Shown here piece by piece: positions 53,680-62,453 of a stretch of DNA of 64,000 nt. The notes beneath the pieces were generated by a model. That model worked only from the letters and a program-made list of their open reading frames with translations. It was not told the DNA's origin and searched no databases. Positions within the stretch are counted from its first letter, which is position 1. Every line of letters starts with the position of its first letter. The DNA comes from an uncultured Polaribacter sp. GTDB lineage: Bacteria > Bacteroidota > Bacteroidia > Flavobacteriales > Flavobacteriaceae. The DNA lies in contig CANMHT010000001.1 in NCBI GenBank assembly GCA_947497755.1, positions 124,001-188,000 of the forward strand, in the 5' to 3' direction. Both the position numbers and the translations under genes were made by a program.

Positions 53680-53862
53680 CTAATCTTTTTTGTCTTGTTG
53701 TTCTATTTTGATTTCATTTCCAAAAATAGATTTTTCTTCTTCATTAATAGAGTTAGAAATTCCTAACATAGATGCTGTAATAATTATTAGAGCTTTAGTT
53801 TTTAACCAGTAGATTACTTGTTTAACTTTTTTTAAACAAGTTTTATTTTTTTGTTTATACAT
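53680..53862 (-). CDS. Small protein, possibly real
   Basis: Sixty residues: a basic N-terminus, a hydrophobic centre (TKALIIITASMLGI) and a charged tail (EEEKSIFGNEIKIEQQDKKD). The ordered composition and same-strand position behind the 121-residue gene favour a real gene, but there is no recognised family. Confidence 0.45.
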   Translation of the reverse strand: MYKQKNKTCLKKVKQVIYWLKTKALIIITASMLGISNSINEEEKSIFGNEIKIEQQDKKD

Positions 53863-53940
53863 ATTTAGATAATAAAAAGTGAGAAATAAAATTTTAATCT
53901 CAATGCTTTTTCAGCTGATGTCCAGAGTAGAAAATAAATT

Positions 53941-54306
53941 CTAGACTATGTATAAAGTAGAAGTGGTATTACTAGAAGTAATTTTCTGATTTAAAAATAT
54001 GTGTTGAATATTTAAAGAAGCAATTTTTTGATATAATTGCTTTTGTAATTTATAAGAATGTAGAATATGCTTTTGATGTACTTCTTCTAAATAAAGATAA
54101 AGAAAGGAAAATGCTAATAAATATTTGTCAGATATTCTTTTCTGACTAAAAGCATTAAGTTTAGTGTTCTTATAACTAAACTTAGCTTTATGAACTTCCT
54201 TAGAATTTTGGTGATATTTGTAAGAACTATTAAGAGAATAAACGGTAGTTTCTGCAACTGAAATTACCAAGTAAAGTAAGAAAACAAAAAAGTGTTTAAG
54301 TTGCAT
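53941..54306 (-). CDS. Exported or membrane-anchored small protein of unknown function
   Basis: A 121-residue protein with an N-terminal hydrophobic signal or anchor (HFFVFLLYLVISVAETTVYSL) and a helical, lysine-, histidine- and tyrosine-rich remainder. I do not recognise it. It lies between a bidirectional terminator and the 60-residue gene, which may be its partner. Confidence 0.55.
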   Translation of the reverse strand: MQLKHFFVFLLYLVISVAETTVYSLNSSYKYHQNSKEVHKAKFSYKNTKLNAFSQKRISDKYLLAFSFLYLYLEEVHQKHILHSYKLQKQLYQKIASLNIQHIFLNQKITSSNTTSTLYIV

Positions 54307-54337
54307 AATAGTTTTGTTTATTAAAATAGAAGCTTTT

Positions 54338-54377
54338 AAAATAAAACCTCTTTGTATTTACAAAGAGGTTTTATTTT
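54338..54377. terminator. Strong terminator after htpG
   Basis: An 18-bp perfect stem (core ACCTCTTTGT / ACAAAGAGGT) with a 4-nt loop, A run before and T run after. It lies 11 bases beyond the minus-strand htpG stop. Confidence 0.92.
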
Positions 54378-54387
54378 TATGTTACTA

Positions 54388-56274
54388 TTATTTAATCAAT
54401 TCGTAGCTACGATTTATAAAATTGGTTAACTCTTCTCCATGTAAAAGGTTCTGAGATAATTTAGCTAAGTCAAAAGCTTGTTTTACCAAACGCTCTTGTT
54501 TTTTAGCTGTTTTAGTATTTAAGATTTGTCCAACCAATTCGTGATTTGTGTTTACTACTAAGTTATACATATCTGGCATGTTACCCATTCCCATCATTCC
54601 ACCACCACCTGTAGCTTGCATTTCTTTCATTCTTCTAATAAATTCAGGAACAGTAATCATAAAAGGAGAAGCAGAAGAATCCATAGCTTCTAATTGAACC
54701 GTATACGTTTCTTTAGGAACAGCTGCTTCAATAATTGGCTGAAGAGTTTCTTTTTCTTCATCAGATAATTTAGAAATAACAGTATCGTCTTTCTTAATTA
54801 AATTGTCAATATGATCTGCATCTACACGAGCAAAACGTAATTTTTCGTTACTTGTTTCTAATTTCTGAATTAAGTGACCAACAATTGGAGAGTCTAATAA
54901 TAAGACTTCATATCCTTTTGCTTTGGCAGCTTCAATATAACTGTGTTGAGCATCTTTGTTTGCTGCATATAAGATAATTTGATTTCCGTCTTTATCAGTT
55001 TGTGCATCTTTTGTTTTCTCGATTAATTCATCAAACGTAAAGAAGCTATCGTTTACTGTTGGATATAGAGCAAATTTCTTTGCTTTGTCAAAAAACTTAT
55101 CATCAGATAACATTCCATATTCAATAATCACTTTAATATCGTTCCATTTTTGTTCAAAATCTTCACGATTATTTTTAAATAAAGAAGTTAATTTATCTGC
55201 GACTTTCTTTGTGATGTATCCAGAGATTTTCTTTACAGCACCATCAGCTTGTAAATACGAACGAGAAACGTTTAATGGAATGTCTGGAGAATCAATGACT
55301 CCTTTTAACATTTGTAAAAAGTCTGGTACAATTCCTTCTACATTATCTGTAACAAAAACTTGGTTTTGGTATAATTGAATCTTGTCTTTTTGAATATCCA
55401 TATTCGGACTTAACTTAGGGAAATATAAGATTCCGGTTAAGTTAAAAGGATAATCTACATTTAAGTGAATGTGAAATAAAGACTCTTCAAACTGCATTGG
55501 ATACAATTCTCTATAAAAAGTCTTGTAATCTTCATCTTCTAAGTCAGCTGGTTTTTTTGTCCAAGCTGGATTTGTATTGTTGATGATATTATCAACAGTT
55601 TTAGTTTCTGGTTTTGCATCTTTATCGGCACCTTCTGGTAATGGTAAAGTTTCTTCTTTAGTACCAAACTTGATTGGAATTTGGTTAAAGCGATTGTATT
55701 TGGTTAACAACCCAGAAATTTTAGATTCTTCTAAGAAGTCTTTTTCGTCTTCAGAAATATGTAAAATAATTTCTGTTCCTCTTTCAGTTTTTTCATGCGC
55801 TTCTAAAGTATATTCTGGAGAACCATCACATGTCCAATGAGCAGCTGGTTCATCTTTAAAAGATTTGGTAATGATTTCTACTTTGTCTGCAACCATAAAA
55901 GCAGAATAGAAACCTAAACCAAAATGTCCAATAACTCCAGTATCATTATTAGTGTCTTTGTATTTTTCTAAAAATTCTTCAGCACCAGAAAAAGCAATTT
56001 GATTGATGTATTTTTCTACTTCATCTGCAGTCATTCCAATACCTTGATCTTTGATATGAAGTGTTTTGTTTTCTTTATTAATAGAAATTTCTAATTGCGG
56101 ATTTCCATATTCTACTTTAGCTTCTCCAATGGCAACTAAGTGTTTTAATTTTGTAGTTGCGTCTGTACCGTTAGAAATTAACTCACGTAAAAAGATTTCG
56201 TGATCAGAATACAAGAATTTTTTAATTAACGGAAAGATATTTTCTACCGAAACATTAATATTTCCTTTACTCAT
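54388..56274 (-). CDS. htpG: Chaperone HtpG (Hsp90)
   Basis: A complete 628-residue Hsp90. The N-terminal GHKL ATPase domain has HEIFLRELISNGTDATTKLKHL, DQGIGMTADEVEKYINQIAFSGAEEFL and GHFGLGFYSAFMVADKVEI; the middle domain has QLYQNQVFVTDNVEGIVPDFL and VSRSYLQADGAVKKI. The usual NASDA variant reads NGTDA. It holds client proteins in the cytoplasm under stress. A chaperone-shared TGTCA element precedes it and a terminator follows it. Confidence 0.98.
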   Translation of the reverse strand: MSKGNINVSVENIFPLIKKFLYSDHEIFLRELISNGTDATTKLKHLVAIGEAKVEYGNPQLEISINKENKTLHIKDQGIGMTADEVEKYINQIAFSGAEEFLEKYKDTNNDTGVIGHFGLGFYSAFMVADKVEIITKSFKDEPAAHWTCDGSPEYTLEAHEKTERGTEIILHISEDEKDFLEESKISGLLTKYNRFNQIPIKFGTKEETLPLPEGADKDAKPETKTVDNIINNTNPAWTKKPADLEDEDYKTFYRELYPMQFEESLFHIHLNVDYPFNLTGILYFPKLSPNMDIQKDKIQLYQNQVFVTDNVEGIVPDFLQMLKGVIDSPDIPLNVSRSYLQADGAVKKISGYITKKVADKLTSLFKNNREDFEQKWNDIKVIIEYGMLSDDKFFDKAKKFALYPTVNDSFFTFDELIEKTKDAQTDKDGNQIILYAANKDAQHSYIEAAKAKGYEVLLLDSPIVGHLIQKLETSNEKLRFARVDADHIDNLIKKDDTVISKLSDEEKETLQPIIEAAVPKETYTVQLEAMDSSASPFMITVPEFIRRMKEMQATGGGGMMGMGNMPDMYNLVVNTNHELVGQILNTKTAKKQERLVKQAFDLAKLSQNLLHGEELTNFINRSYELIK

Positions 56275-56348
56275 AATATTGTAGTTTAAATGTTCTTTGT
56301 TAGATTATTTGAAATATCAGTAGTCAAAAAAAATACCAAAAATAGATT

Positions 56349-56363
56349 TGTGACAAACTGACA
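56349..56363 (-). promoter_or_regulatory. TGTCA-N3-TGTCACA element upstream of htpG
   Basis: On the minus strand TGTCA-GTT-TGTCACA, 75 bases before the htpG start, has the same arrangement as the element before dnaK at 11270-11284. Confidence 0.5.
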
Positions 56364-56370
56364 TAAAAAA

Positions 56371-56395
56371 CGCCAATGATAAAAATCAATTGGCG
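56371..56395. repeat. Hairpin between htpG and the FabH-like gene
   Basis: CGCCAATGAT and ATCAATTGGCG form a 10-bp stem with one bulge and a short A-rich loop. It lies between two divergent genes and upstream of both promoters, so it is unlikely to be a terminator; a regulatory site or remnant is possible. Confidence 0.45.
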
Positions 56396-56418
56396 AAAGT
56401 TAAGTCTGGTTATAGTTG

Positions 56419-56447
56419 TTTGAATATTTTTCTAACGACTATCTTGT
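56419..56447 (+). promoter_or_regulatory. Probable promoter of the FabH-like gene
   Basis: TTTG (56419-56422), a 17-base spacer and TATCTTGT (56440-56447, one mismatch to the -7 consensus) precede the ATG by 74 bases. Confidence 0.45.
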
Positions 56448-56521
56448 TGTAAAGATATAAATAAATTAGTAAGTTTGAGTTGCAAATATTTTTAATACAC
56501 TAAAAAAAGGGAGATAAAATT

Positions 56522-57529
56522 ATGTATAATTCAAAAATAACTGGTTTAGGATATTACGTTCCTGAGAATATTGTTACAAATGATGATTTAAAACAATGGA
56601 TGGAAACAAGTGATGAATGGATACAGGAAAGAACAGGGATCAAAGAAAGAAGGTGGATAGATCCTAAAACTGGAGATACAACAGCTGTAATGGGAGCAAA
56701 GGCTTCTAAAATAGCTATTGAACGTGCTGGATTAACAAAAGATGATATCGACTTTATTATATTCGCAACCTTGAGTCCAGATATGTACTTTCCTGGAGGA
56801 GGAGTTCAAATACAAGAAATGTTAGACATGCCAACTATTGGAGCTTTAGATGTAAGAAATCAATGTTCTGGTTTTATTTATGCTATGTCTGTTGCAGATC
56901 AATTTATTAAAACAGGAATGTATAAAAACATTTTGGTTATTGGAGCAGAAAATCATTCTGGTGGATTGGAAAAATCTACAAGAGGAAGAAATGTTTCTGT
57001 AATTTTTGGTGATGGAGCAGGAGCAGCTATTTTATCAAGAACAGAAGAGGAAGGAAAAGGAATCTTGTCTTCTCATTTACATTCAGAAGGGAAACATGCA
57101 AAAGAATTAGCTTTATTAGGGCCTTCTACAGGGCGATGGGTACCAGAAATTATGGAAGAAAATGATCCTGATGATACTTCTTATTATCCATATATGAATG
57201 GTCAATTTGTATTTAAACATGCTATTGGGCGTTTTTCTGAAGCGATTATTGAAGGGTTGCAAACAAACGGATTGCAGAAAGACGATATTGATATGTTAAT
57301 TCCACATCAAGCTAATTTACGTATTGCACAATTTATTCAGAAGAAATTTCAGTTAAGTAATGACCAAGTATTTAACAATATTATGAAGTATGGAAATACG
57401 ACTGCTGCTTCAGTAATTATTGCTTTGACAGAAGCTTGGGAGTTAGGGAAAATTAAAGATGGAGACTTAGTAGTACTCGCTGCTTTTGGTAGTGGGTTTA
57501 CTTGGGGATCTGTAGTGATGCGTTGGTAA
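56522..57529 (+). CDS. 3-oxoacyl-ACP synthase III (FabH-type)
   Basis: A 335-residue thiolase-fold condensing enzyme. The catalytic triad is visible: Cys in NQCSGFIYA, His in PHQANLRIA and Asn in YGNTTAAS. FabH starts fatty-acid synthesis by condensing acetyl-CoA with malonyl-ACP. This one stands outside a fab cluster and carries a long insertion (PEIMEENDPDDTSYYPYMNG), so a specialised starter-unit role is possible. It has its own promoter and terminator. Confidence 0.9.
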   Translation: MYNSKITGLGYYVPENIVTNDDLKQWMETSDEWIQERTGIKERRWIDPKTGDTTAVMGAKASKIAIERAGLTKDDIDFIIFATLSPDMYFPGGGVQIQEMLDMPTIGALDVRNQCSGFIYAMSVADQFIKTGMYKNILVIGAENHSGGLEKSTRGRNVSVIFGDGAGAAILSRTEEEGKGILSSHLHSEGKHAKELALLGPSTGRWVPEIMEENDPDDTSYYPYMNGQFVFKHAIGRFSEAIIEGLQTNGLQKDDIDMLIPHQANLRIAQFIQKKFQLSNDQVFNNIMKYGNTTAASVIIALTEAWELGKIKDGDLVVLAAFGSGFTWGSVVMRW

Positions 57530-57549
57530 AAAAAAACGTATAAGAATAT

Positions 57550-57579
57550 AAAAAGCCGATGCATTCGCATCGGCTTTTT
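57550..57579 (+). terminator. Intrinsic terminator after the FabH-like gene
   Basis: A 13-bp perfect stem AAAAAGCCGATGC / GCATCGGCTTTTT with a 4-nt loop lies 20 bases after the stop. It may also serve the convergent receptor gene. Confidence 0.93.
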
Positions 57580-57614
57580 ATATTCAAATAGTCCTATAAT
57601 GTTAAGGGATTTGG

Positions 57615-60110
57615 TTATATGAAACCACCACCACCTTGTTTCTCATTATTATCTCTTCTTCTTCTTTGTTTTGCTCTGTTTTTACCACCACCAAATCTGT
57701 AGTTAAATCCGATGTAAGCAGTTCTACTTTCCCATTTAAAACGACCGTTTTGTGTAAATGGCGTTGTAGAATCAAACTTAAATCTCATCGTATTAAAGAT
57801 ATCATTTACTCTAAATGTAAGATTTCCTTTTCTTTTGAAAACACTTAAGTTAGCTCCTAAGTTTACCATTTTCATAGATTTTACATTCCATTGAATATCT
57901 TTTCTTGGTCCACTATACATTGCAAATAATTGTAAACGTAATCTGTTAGATACTGTAAAGCTATTGCTAATTCTAGCGTTAAAGATGTTGGTAGTTACTT
58001 CTCTTTTTGGAGCTGTAGGGTTGCTAACATCATTTGTTCCGAATTGTTTTTGAGAATAAAAGTCCATACTAGCATTTGCTCTCCACCATTTAGCTATTCT
58101 GTAGTTAGAAGATACTTCTAATCCATATGCGTCAGTATCATCAAAGTTAGCAAAGGTTAAAATTTGTCTAGTATCAGAAGCATCTAATGGATCTTTATAA
58201 GTAGCTCTGTTAATTACATCATTAACATTTCTATAGAATGTACCGAATGTTAATGAACCTCCTTTAATTCTTCTTGTATAATTTACTTCTAATGAATTAG
58301 TAAACTGAGGAACTAAGTTTGGATTTCCAACAGAAGTAATTAAAGGTGTACTCCATTCTCTAATTGGATTTACTTGTTGAATTCCTGGTCTATCAACTCT
58401 TCTACTATAGCTAAATTGCCATTGGTTTTTATCAGAAGGATTGTAAGTAAAGAAAGCAGATGGATATACAGTAAATATTTTATCTGTAACAGTTTCTGCA
58501 CTTGCATTTTCTTGATTGAAAACTCCAGTAATTTCATATTGCTCTAAACGAGCACCTAATTGCATTGTTACTTTTCCAAATTTGTGTCCATAATTAGCAT
58601 AAGCAGAATAAATATCTCTATCATAAGTAAAAGAAGAATTACCCACTCTTGTAGTTCCGTTAATTTGTGGACGATTATTAGCGTCTAAAATTAAATTCCC
58701 TGAATTATCTCTTAAGTAAGTATATCTTTCTTGATCTGTAATATTTTTATTGTCAGTTTTATTTACTCTATACTCTAAACCTAATTCTAATTTTCCGTTT
58801 TTAGAAATTGGGTTTGTATAATCGATATTAATCAATGTGTTTTTTCTTTCATTACCAATATCATTAGTATAGTTTAATAATTTGTAAGCCATATCTGCTG
58901 GCGTTAAAGTAGTATCATCATTCTTTAAGAATGTAGGAGAATCGTTTGTGCTATAAGTTGCTTCAAATTCAATGTTATGACCTTTCTTTTCAAAATCGTG
59001 CTTATAATTGAAATTATAAGTTTGATTTGAACTTTCAGTATTTTGTGTATTTGGAGCATGACTCAATACATTTCCAGCACCATCAGTAATAATAGCACGT
59101 CCAGTAGCATCACTGTTAAAGTTGTTGAAAGTAGCGTAAAAAGACAATGTATTTCTTTTATCTAAATAGATATCAGCTCCCAATTTAAATAAGTGAGATT
59201 GATTATCGTTGTTAAAGATAAAATCTTGATTGTTTACTCCAGCTCTGTTAACATAACCAAAGTTGTATCTATCTCCACCATTATAACCATAGTTTCCAAA
59301 GAAATTTACTTTACCAGTTTTATAGTTCATGTTTGTAGATGCATTGTATCTTACATAATGTCCAGCTTCAACTCCAGTATTTAATGAACCATTAAAGCCC
59401 ATATTAGCATTTTTGTTTAAGATGATATTAATAATACCACTCATTCCTTCTGGGTTGTACTTTGCAGATGGATTTGTAATTAATTCTACACTTTTAATAG
59501 AAGAAGACGGAATCTGTTTTAATAATTGAGAAGCAGGAATATTGGTTGGTTTACCATCTACCAATACACGTACATTTTCATTACCACGTAAACTAATATT
59601 ACCTGATTGGCTATCTACGCTTACAGATTGAACATTGTTTAAAAGTTCAGAAGCTGTAGCTCCAGCTGAGGTTAAATCTTTTCCTACATTGATTACTTTA
59701 CGGTCTACTTTTTGTACAACTGTAGAGGTTTCTGCTCTAATTTCTACTTCGTCTAAAGTAGTAGCATCTTCTGCTAAAGAAACTGTTCCTAAGTTAACTC
59801 TTCTTTTTCTACTTGAAATTGTAATTTGTCTTGAATATGTTTTGTATCCTATAAATTGAATTTCCACAAAACTTACTCCTTCAGGAATATTTTTTACTCT
59901 AAATTTCCCGTCTAGTTCTGTGATTCCTCCAGTAATAATTTTTTTAGCATTGTCTTTTATTACAATATTTACATATGGTAAGGGCTCTTTTGATTTTTGG
60001 TCGATTACTTTACCTGATATACTTCCAGGTTTGGCAATTTTACTTTTGTCTAATTGAGCATAGGAGCTTAAGCTCAATGTGAAGATAAAAAGTAGTAATA
60101 ATTTTCTCAT
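57615..60110 (-). CDS. TonB-dependent receptor, outer-membrane beta-barrel family
   Basis: An 831-residue outer-membrane protein with a signal peptide (ending LSSYAQ), a carboxypeptidase-like domain (SISGKVIDQKSKEPLPYVNIVIKD), a plug (LLNNVQSVSVDSQSGNISLRGNENVRVLVDGKPT in layout) and a barrel. After the last strand (YIGFNYRFGGG) it carries a 25-residue tail with an RRRRDNN cluster and ending GGGGFI, unlike the aromatic end of most barrels. The ligand is unknown and no SusD partner is present. Confidence 0.88.
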   Translation of the reverse strand: MRKLLLLFIFTLSLSSYAQLDKSKIAKPGSISGKVIDQKSKEPLPYVNIVIKDNAKKIITGGITELDGKFRVKNIPEGVSFVEIQFIGYKTYSRQITISSRKRRVNLGTVSLAEDATTLDEVEIRAETSTVVQKVDRKVINVGKDLTSAGATASELLNNVQSVSVDSQSGNISLRGNENVRVLVDGKPTNIPASQLLKQIPSSSIKSVELITNPSAKYNPEGMSGIINIILNKNANMGFNGSLNTGVEAGHYVRYNASTNMNYKTGKVNFFGNYGYNGGDRYNFGYVNRAGVNNQDFIFNNDNQSHLFKLGADIYLDKRNTLSFYATFNNFNSDATGRAIITDGAGNVLSHAPNTQNTESSNQTYNFNYKHDFEKKGHNIEFEATYSTNDSPTFLKNDDTTLTPADMAYKLLNYTNDIGNERKNTLINIDYTNPISKNGKLELGLEYRVNKTDNKNITDQERYTYLRDNSGNLILDANNRPQINGTTRVGNSSFTYDRDIYSAYANYGHKFGKVTMQLGARLEQYEITGVFNQENASAETVTDKIFTVYPSAFFTYNPSDKNQWQFSYSRRVDRPGIQQVNPIREWSTPLITSVGNPNLVPQFTNSLEVNYTRRIKGGSLTFGTFYRNVNDVINRATYKDPLDASDTRQILTFANFDDTDAYGLEVSSNYRIAKWWRANASMDFYSQKQFGTNDVSNPTAPKREVTTNIFNARISNSFTVSNRLRLQLFAMYSGPRKDIQWNVKSMKMVNLGANLSVFKRKGNLTFRVNDIFNTMRFKFDSTTPFTQNGRFKWESRTAYIGFNYRFGGGKNRAKQRRRRDNNEKQGGGGFI

Positions 60111-60162
60111 AAATATGTTTTAAAGTTGTTTTGATTCGATGCTTTGTAGACGCTTGAATGAT

Positions 60163-60170
60163 TATATTTG
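60163..60170 (+). promoter_or_regulatory. -7 promoter element before the CoA-binding protein gene
   Basis: TATATTTG is a perfect -7 box, 37 bases before the ATG. A TTG lies at 60144-60146, which gives a slightly short 16-base spacer. The small palindrome ACTGT-N5-ACAGT follows it. Confidence 0.45.
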
Positions 60171-60207
60171 TTACTGTATTTAACAGTCTTTAACTTATTA
60201 TTAACAA

Positions 60208-60570
60208 ATGGAAAAATCTACATTAGTGCTTGGAGCATCAGAAAATACAAGCAGATATTCTAATAAGGCAATTCGAAAATTAAGAGCTCAAAATATTGAG
60301 ACGCATGCTATTGGAGCAAGAGATGGCAAGGTGTTAGATGTAGTTATAACAACAGAAAAACAACTGTTTAAAGCGCTTAATACAATCAGTTTGTATTTAA
60401 ATAAAGAAAGACAAAAAGAATATTACGACTATATCATCACATTGAAACCTGAAAGAGTCATTTTTAACCCTGGAACTGAAAATACTGAATTGATGAGTTT
60501 GTTAAAAAAGGCTAAGATAAAAGTAGAAGTTGCTTGTACTTTAGTGTTGCTTAGTACAAATCAATATTAA
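60208..60570 (+). CDS. CoA-binding domain protein (YccU-like)
   Basis: A 120-residue protein of the CoA-binding Rossmann family. The pattern STLVLGASENTSRYSNKAIRKLRAQNIETHAIGAR and VIFNPGTENTELMSLLKKAKIKVEVACTLVLL is typical. The role of these small proteins is not established; CoA or a nucleotide may be bound. It is divergent from the outer-membrane barrel gene. Confidence 0.88.
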   Translation: MEKSTLVLGASENTSRYSNKAIRKLRAQNIETHAIGARDGKVLDVVITTEKQLFKALNTISLYLNKERQKEYYDYIITLKPERVIFNPGTENTELMSLLKKAKIKVEVACTLVLLSTNQY

Positions 60571-60658
60571 AGTAAACTGAATTGACGAATTGACTTCTTT
60601 TTCAAATATTATGAAGAGAGATCGAGGGAATGATTTAATCGTGTCAATTCAATTTACT
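60571..60658. repeat. 16-bp imperfect inverted repeat spanning 88 bases
   Basis: AGTAAACTGAATTGAC (60571-60586) and GTCAATTCAATTTACT (60643-60658) are inverted copies with one mismatch, starting on the base after the CoA-binding protein stop. An extra GAATTGAC follows directly at 60587-60594. It could be a terminator-like structure, a miniature element or a regulator site. Confidence 0.6.
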
Positions 60659-60731
60659 CTATGAGTTCTATTTGGAACTGTCACAAATTTATTTGAAAAA
60701 GTAAAAGGAGTCAATACTCAATATGAGTAAT

Positions 60732-61502
60732 TTAGAGCATTTGACGGTGGTTTTTAAAATAATCGACAAGCTGAATAGTTGAGCTAAGCTTTAATTTACT
60801 CAAGATATTTCTTCTATGTGTATCTACTGTATGTTTACTTATGTTTAGAACTTGAGCAATTTCTTTACTAGATTTTTGAGTAATTAATAAGCGGATAATA
60901 TCTTTTTCTCTTTTACTAATAACATCTAATAAAAAATTATTGGATTCGTTTCTATAAAAAAGCGTTTCATATTCGTTATTTTCATTTAAGTATTTTGCAG
61001 AAGCACAGATATCCATATTCAAATCGCAATCTAAAACAGTATAATGTGCGAGTCCTATGATAGGCTTTTGTTGTGAATCAAATTGTAGTGGAGTGGTATT
61101 TTGTATAATTGTAATATAAGCTCCTTTGGCGTTTTTAATTCTATAATTCCAAGTATAAGTCATTTTAGCTTTTTGCTTCTCATTAAGTTCTGTCATAGTA
61201 AAATGCATTAAATCTTGTAAGCATTTTATCCAAAGTTGAACATCATCTGGATGCATTCTGGACCAAAAATAATCCATGCCTTTTTCTAACATGAGTTCTC
61301 TTGACAATCCTGTGCAAGCAGTAAAGTTCTTACTTACATATTCAAAACTTTGATGAGGTGTATTGGTGATGCAATAAAAAGTAGTATTGTATGGATAGAT
61401 TGTATCTAATTCTATTAGTTTGTTAATGTGTTCTTTTATTTCTACAGAAGGGTAAGTGTCAAAAATAGTTTGGTACAATAAATGTATCGAGGCTGTTTCC
61501 AT
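60732..61502 (-). CDS. PAS-like sensor/LuxR-type DNA-binding regulator
   Basis: A 256-residue protein. An N-terminal PAS-like domain (FYCITNTPHQSFEYVSKNFTACTGLSRELMLEKGMDYFWSRMHPDD, then the YRIKNAKGAYITIIQNTTP strands) is followed by a LuxR helix-turn-helix (ISKREKDIIRLLITQKSSKEIAQVLNISKHTVDTHRRNILSKL). It probably couples a cytoplasmic signal to transcription. It lies downstream of rnz by 36 bases. Confidence 0.85.
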   Translation of the reverse strand: METASIHLLYQTIFDTYPSVEIKEHINKLIELDTIYPYNTTFYCITNTPHQSFEYVSKNFTACTGLSRELMLEKGMDYFWSRMHPDDVQLWIKCLQDLMHFTMTELNEKQKAKMTYTWNYRIKNAKGAYITIIQNTTPLQFDSQQKPIIGLAHYTVLDCDLNMDICASAKYLNENNEYETLFYRNESNNFLLDVISKREKDIIRLLITQKSSKEIAQVLNISKHTVDTHRRNILSKLKLSSTIQLVDYFKNHRQML

Positions 61503-61538
61503 TTTGAAAAAAATAACGGTTACAGGGGAAGTTTGGAA

Positions 61539-62453
61539 CTATAAAGATACTTTTTTTCCTGTTTCTGCTAAAATAACATTCGGAAAAATTAGAGAGGCCT
61601 CTTCTTTAAAGGCTTCAATATTAGAATATCTACTAGAATAATGTCCAATAATAAGGGTATTAACTTTTGCCTTTTGAGCAATTAAAGCAGCTTGTTCTGC
61701 AGTAGAATGTTGTGTTTTTATGGCCAAATCTTCACGATCTTTTAAGAATGTAGCTTCGTGATATAATAAATCTACTTCTTTAATAATCGGAATAATACTT
61801 TCTAAATAAGAAGTATCGCTACAAAATGCAAAGCTTTTTGGTTTTGGCGGAGCTAAGGTTAATTCTTCATTTTTTACAATTTCTCCACTAGTTAAAACAA
61901 TATCTTTACCTGCTTTTATATTGTGGTAATCACAGGTTTCAATTTCTGGATATTGCTTTACATTTTCGATGTTAAGTTTCTTAGGTTTCTCTTTTTCTTT
62001 AAATAAAAAGCCATTGGTGTATACTCTATGATTTAAAGGGATTGTAGACACAGTAACTTTATCGTCTTCAAAAATTAATTCACTTTTTTTAGAAGATAAT
62101 TCATGAAAAATTAGCTTAAATTTTGTGTAAGATTTAGAAACTTTTAATTGTAGTAAAATAACTTCTTTAATCCCTTCTGGGCCAAAAATATGCAGGTCTT
62201 TTTCTCTATTTAATATTCCGAGTGTAGAAATCAATCCAACAAGTCCAAAAAAATGATCACCATGTAAATGTGAAATAAAAATATGATTGATTTTAGAAAA
62301 TGGAACCTTATATTTTCTCATTTGACGCTGAGTGCCTTCTCCACAATCAATTAAAAAATGTCGATTATTAATTTCTAAATACTGTGCTGTTGGATAGGCG
62401 TTTACTCTTGGTGTAGCAGAATGGCAACCTAAAATAGTTAATGATAGACTCAT
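61539..62453 (-). CDS. rnz: Ribonuclease Z
   Basis: A 304-residue metallo-beta-lactamase-fold endonuclease that removes tRNA 3' trailers. The zinc motif is HLHGDHFFGLVGL, with later ligands in FCSDTSYLE and IGHYSSRY. The N-terminus LTILGCHSATPR is typical. It starts immediately after the stop of the sorting-domain protein gene and belongs to a pyrB-rnz group. Confidence 0.95.
   Translation of the reverse strand: MSLSLTILGCHSATPRVNAYPTAQYLEINNRHFLIDCGEGTQRQMRKYKVPFSKINHIFISHLHGDHFFGLVGLISTLGILNREKDLHIFGPEGIKEVILLQLKVSKSYTKFKLIFHELSSKKSELIFEDDKVTVSTIPLNHRVYTNGFLFKEKEKPKKLNIENVKQYPEIETCDYHNIKAGKDIVLTSGEIVKNEELTLAPPKPKSFAFCSDTSYLESIIPIIKEVDLLYHEATFLKDREDLAIKTQHSTAEQAALIAQKAKVNTLIIGHYSSRYSNIEAFKEEASLIFPNVILAETGKKVSL

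Noticed and set aside
60673..60698. Another copy of the chaperone-associated TGTCACA element
   Set aside because: Only the second half (TGTCACA) is present, and it lies between convergent genes, so it has no promoter context.
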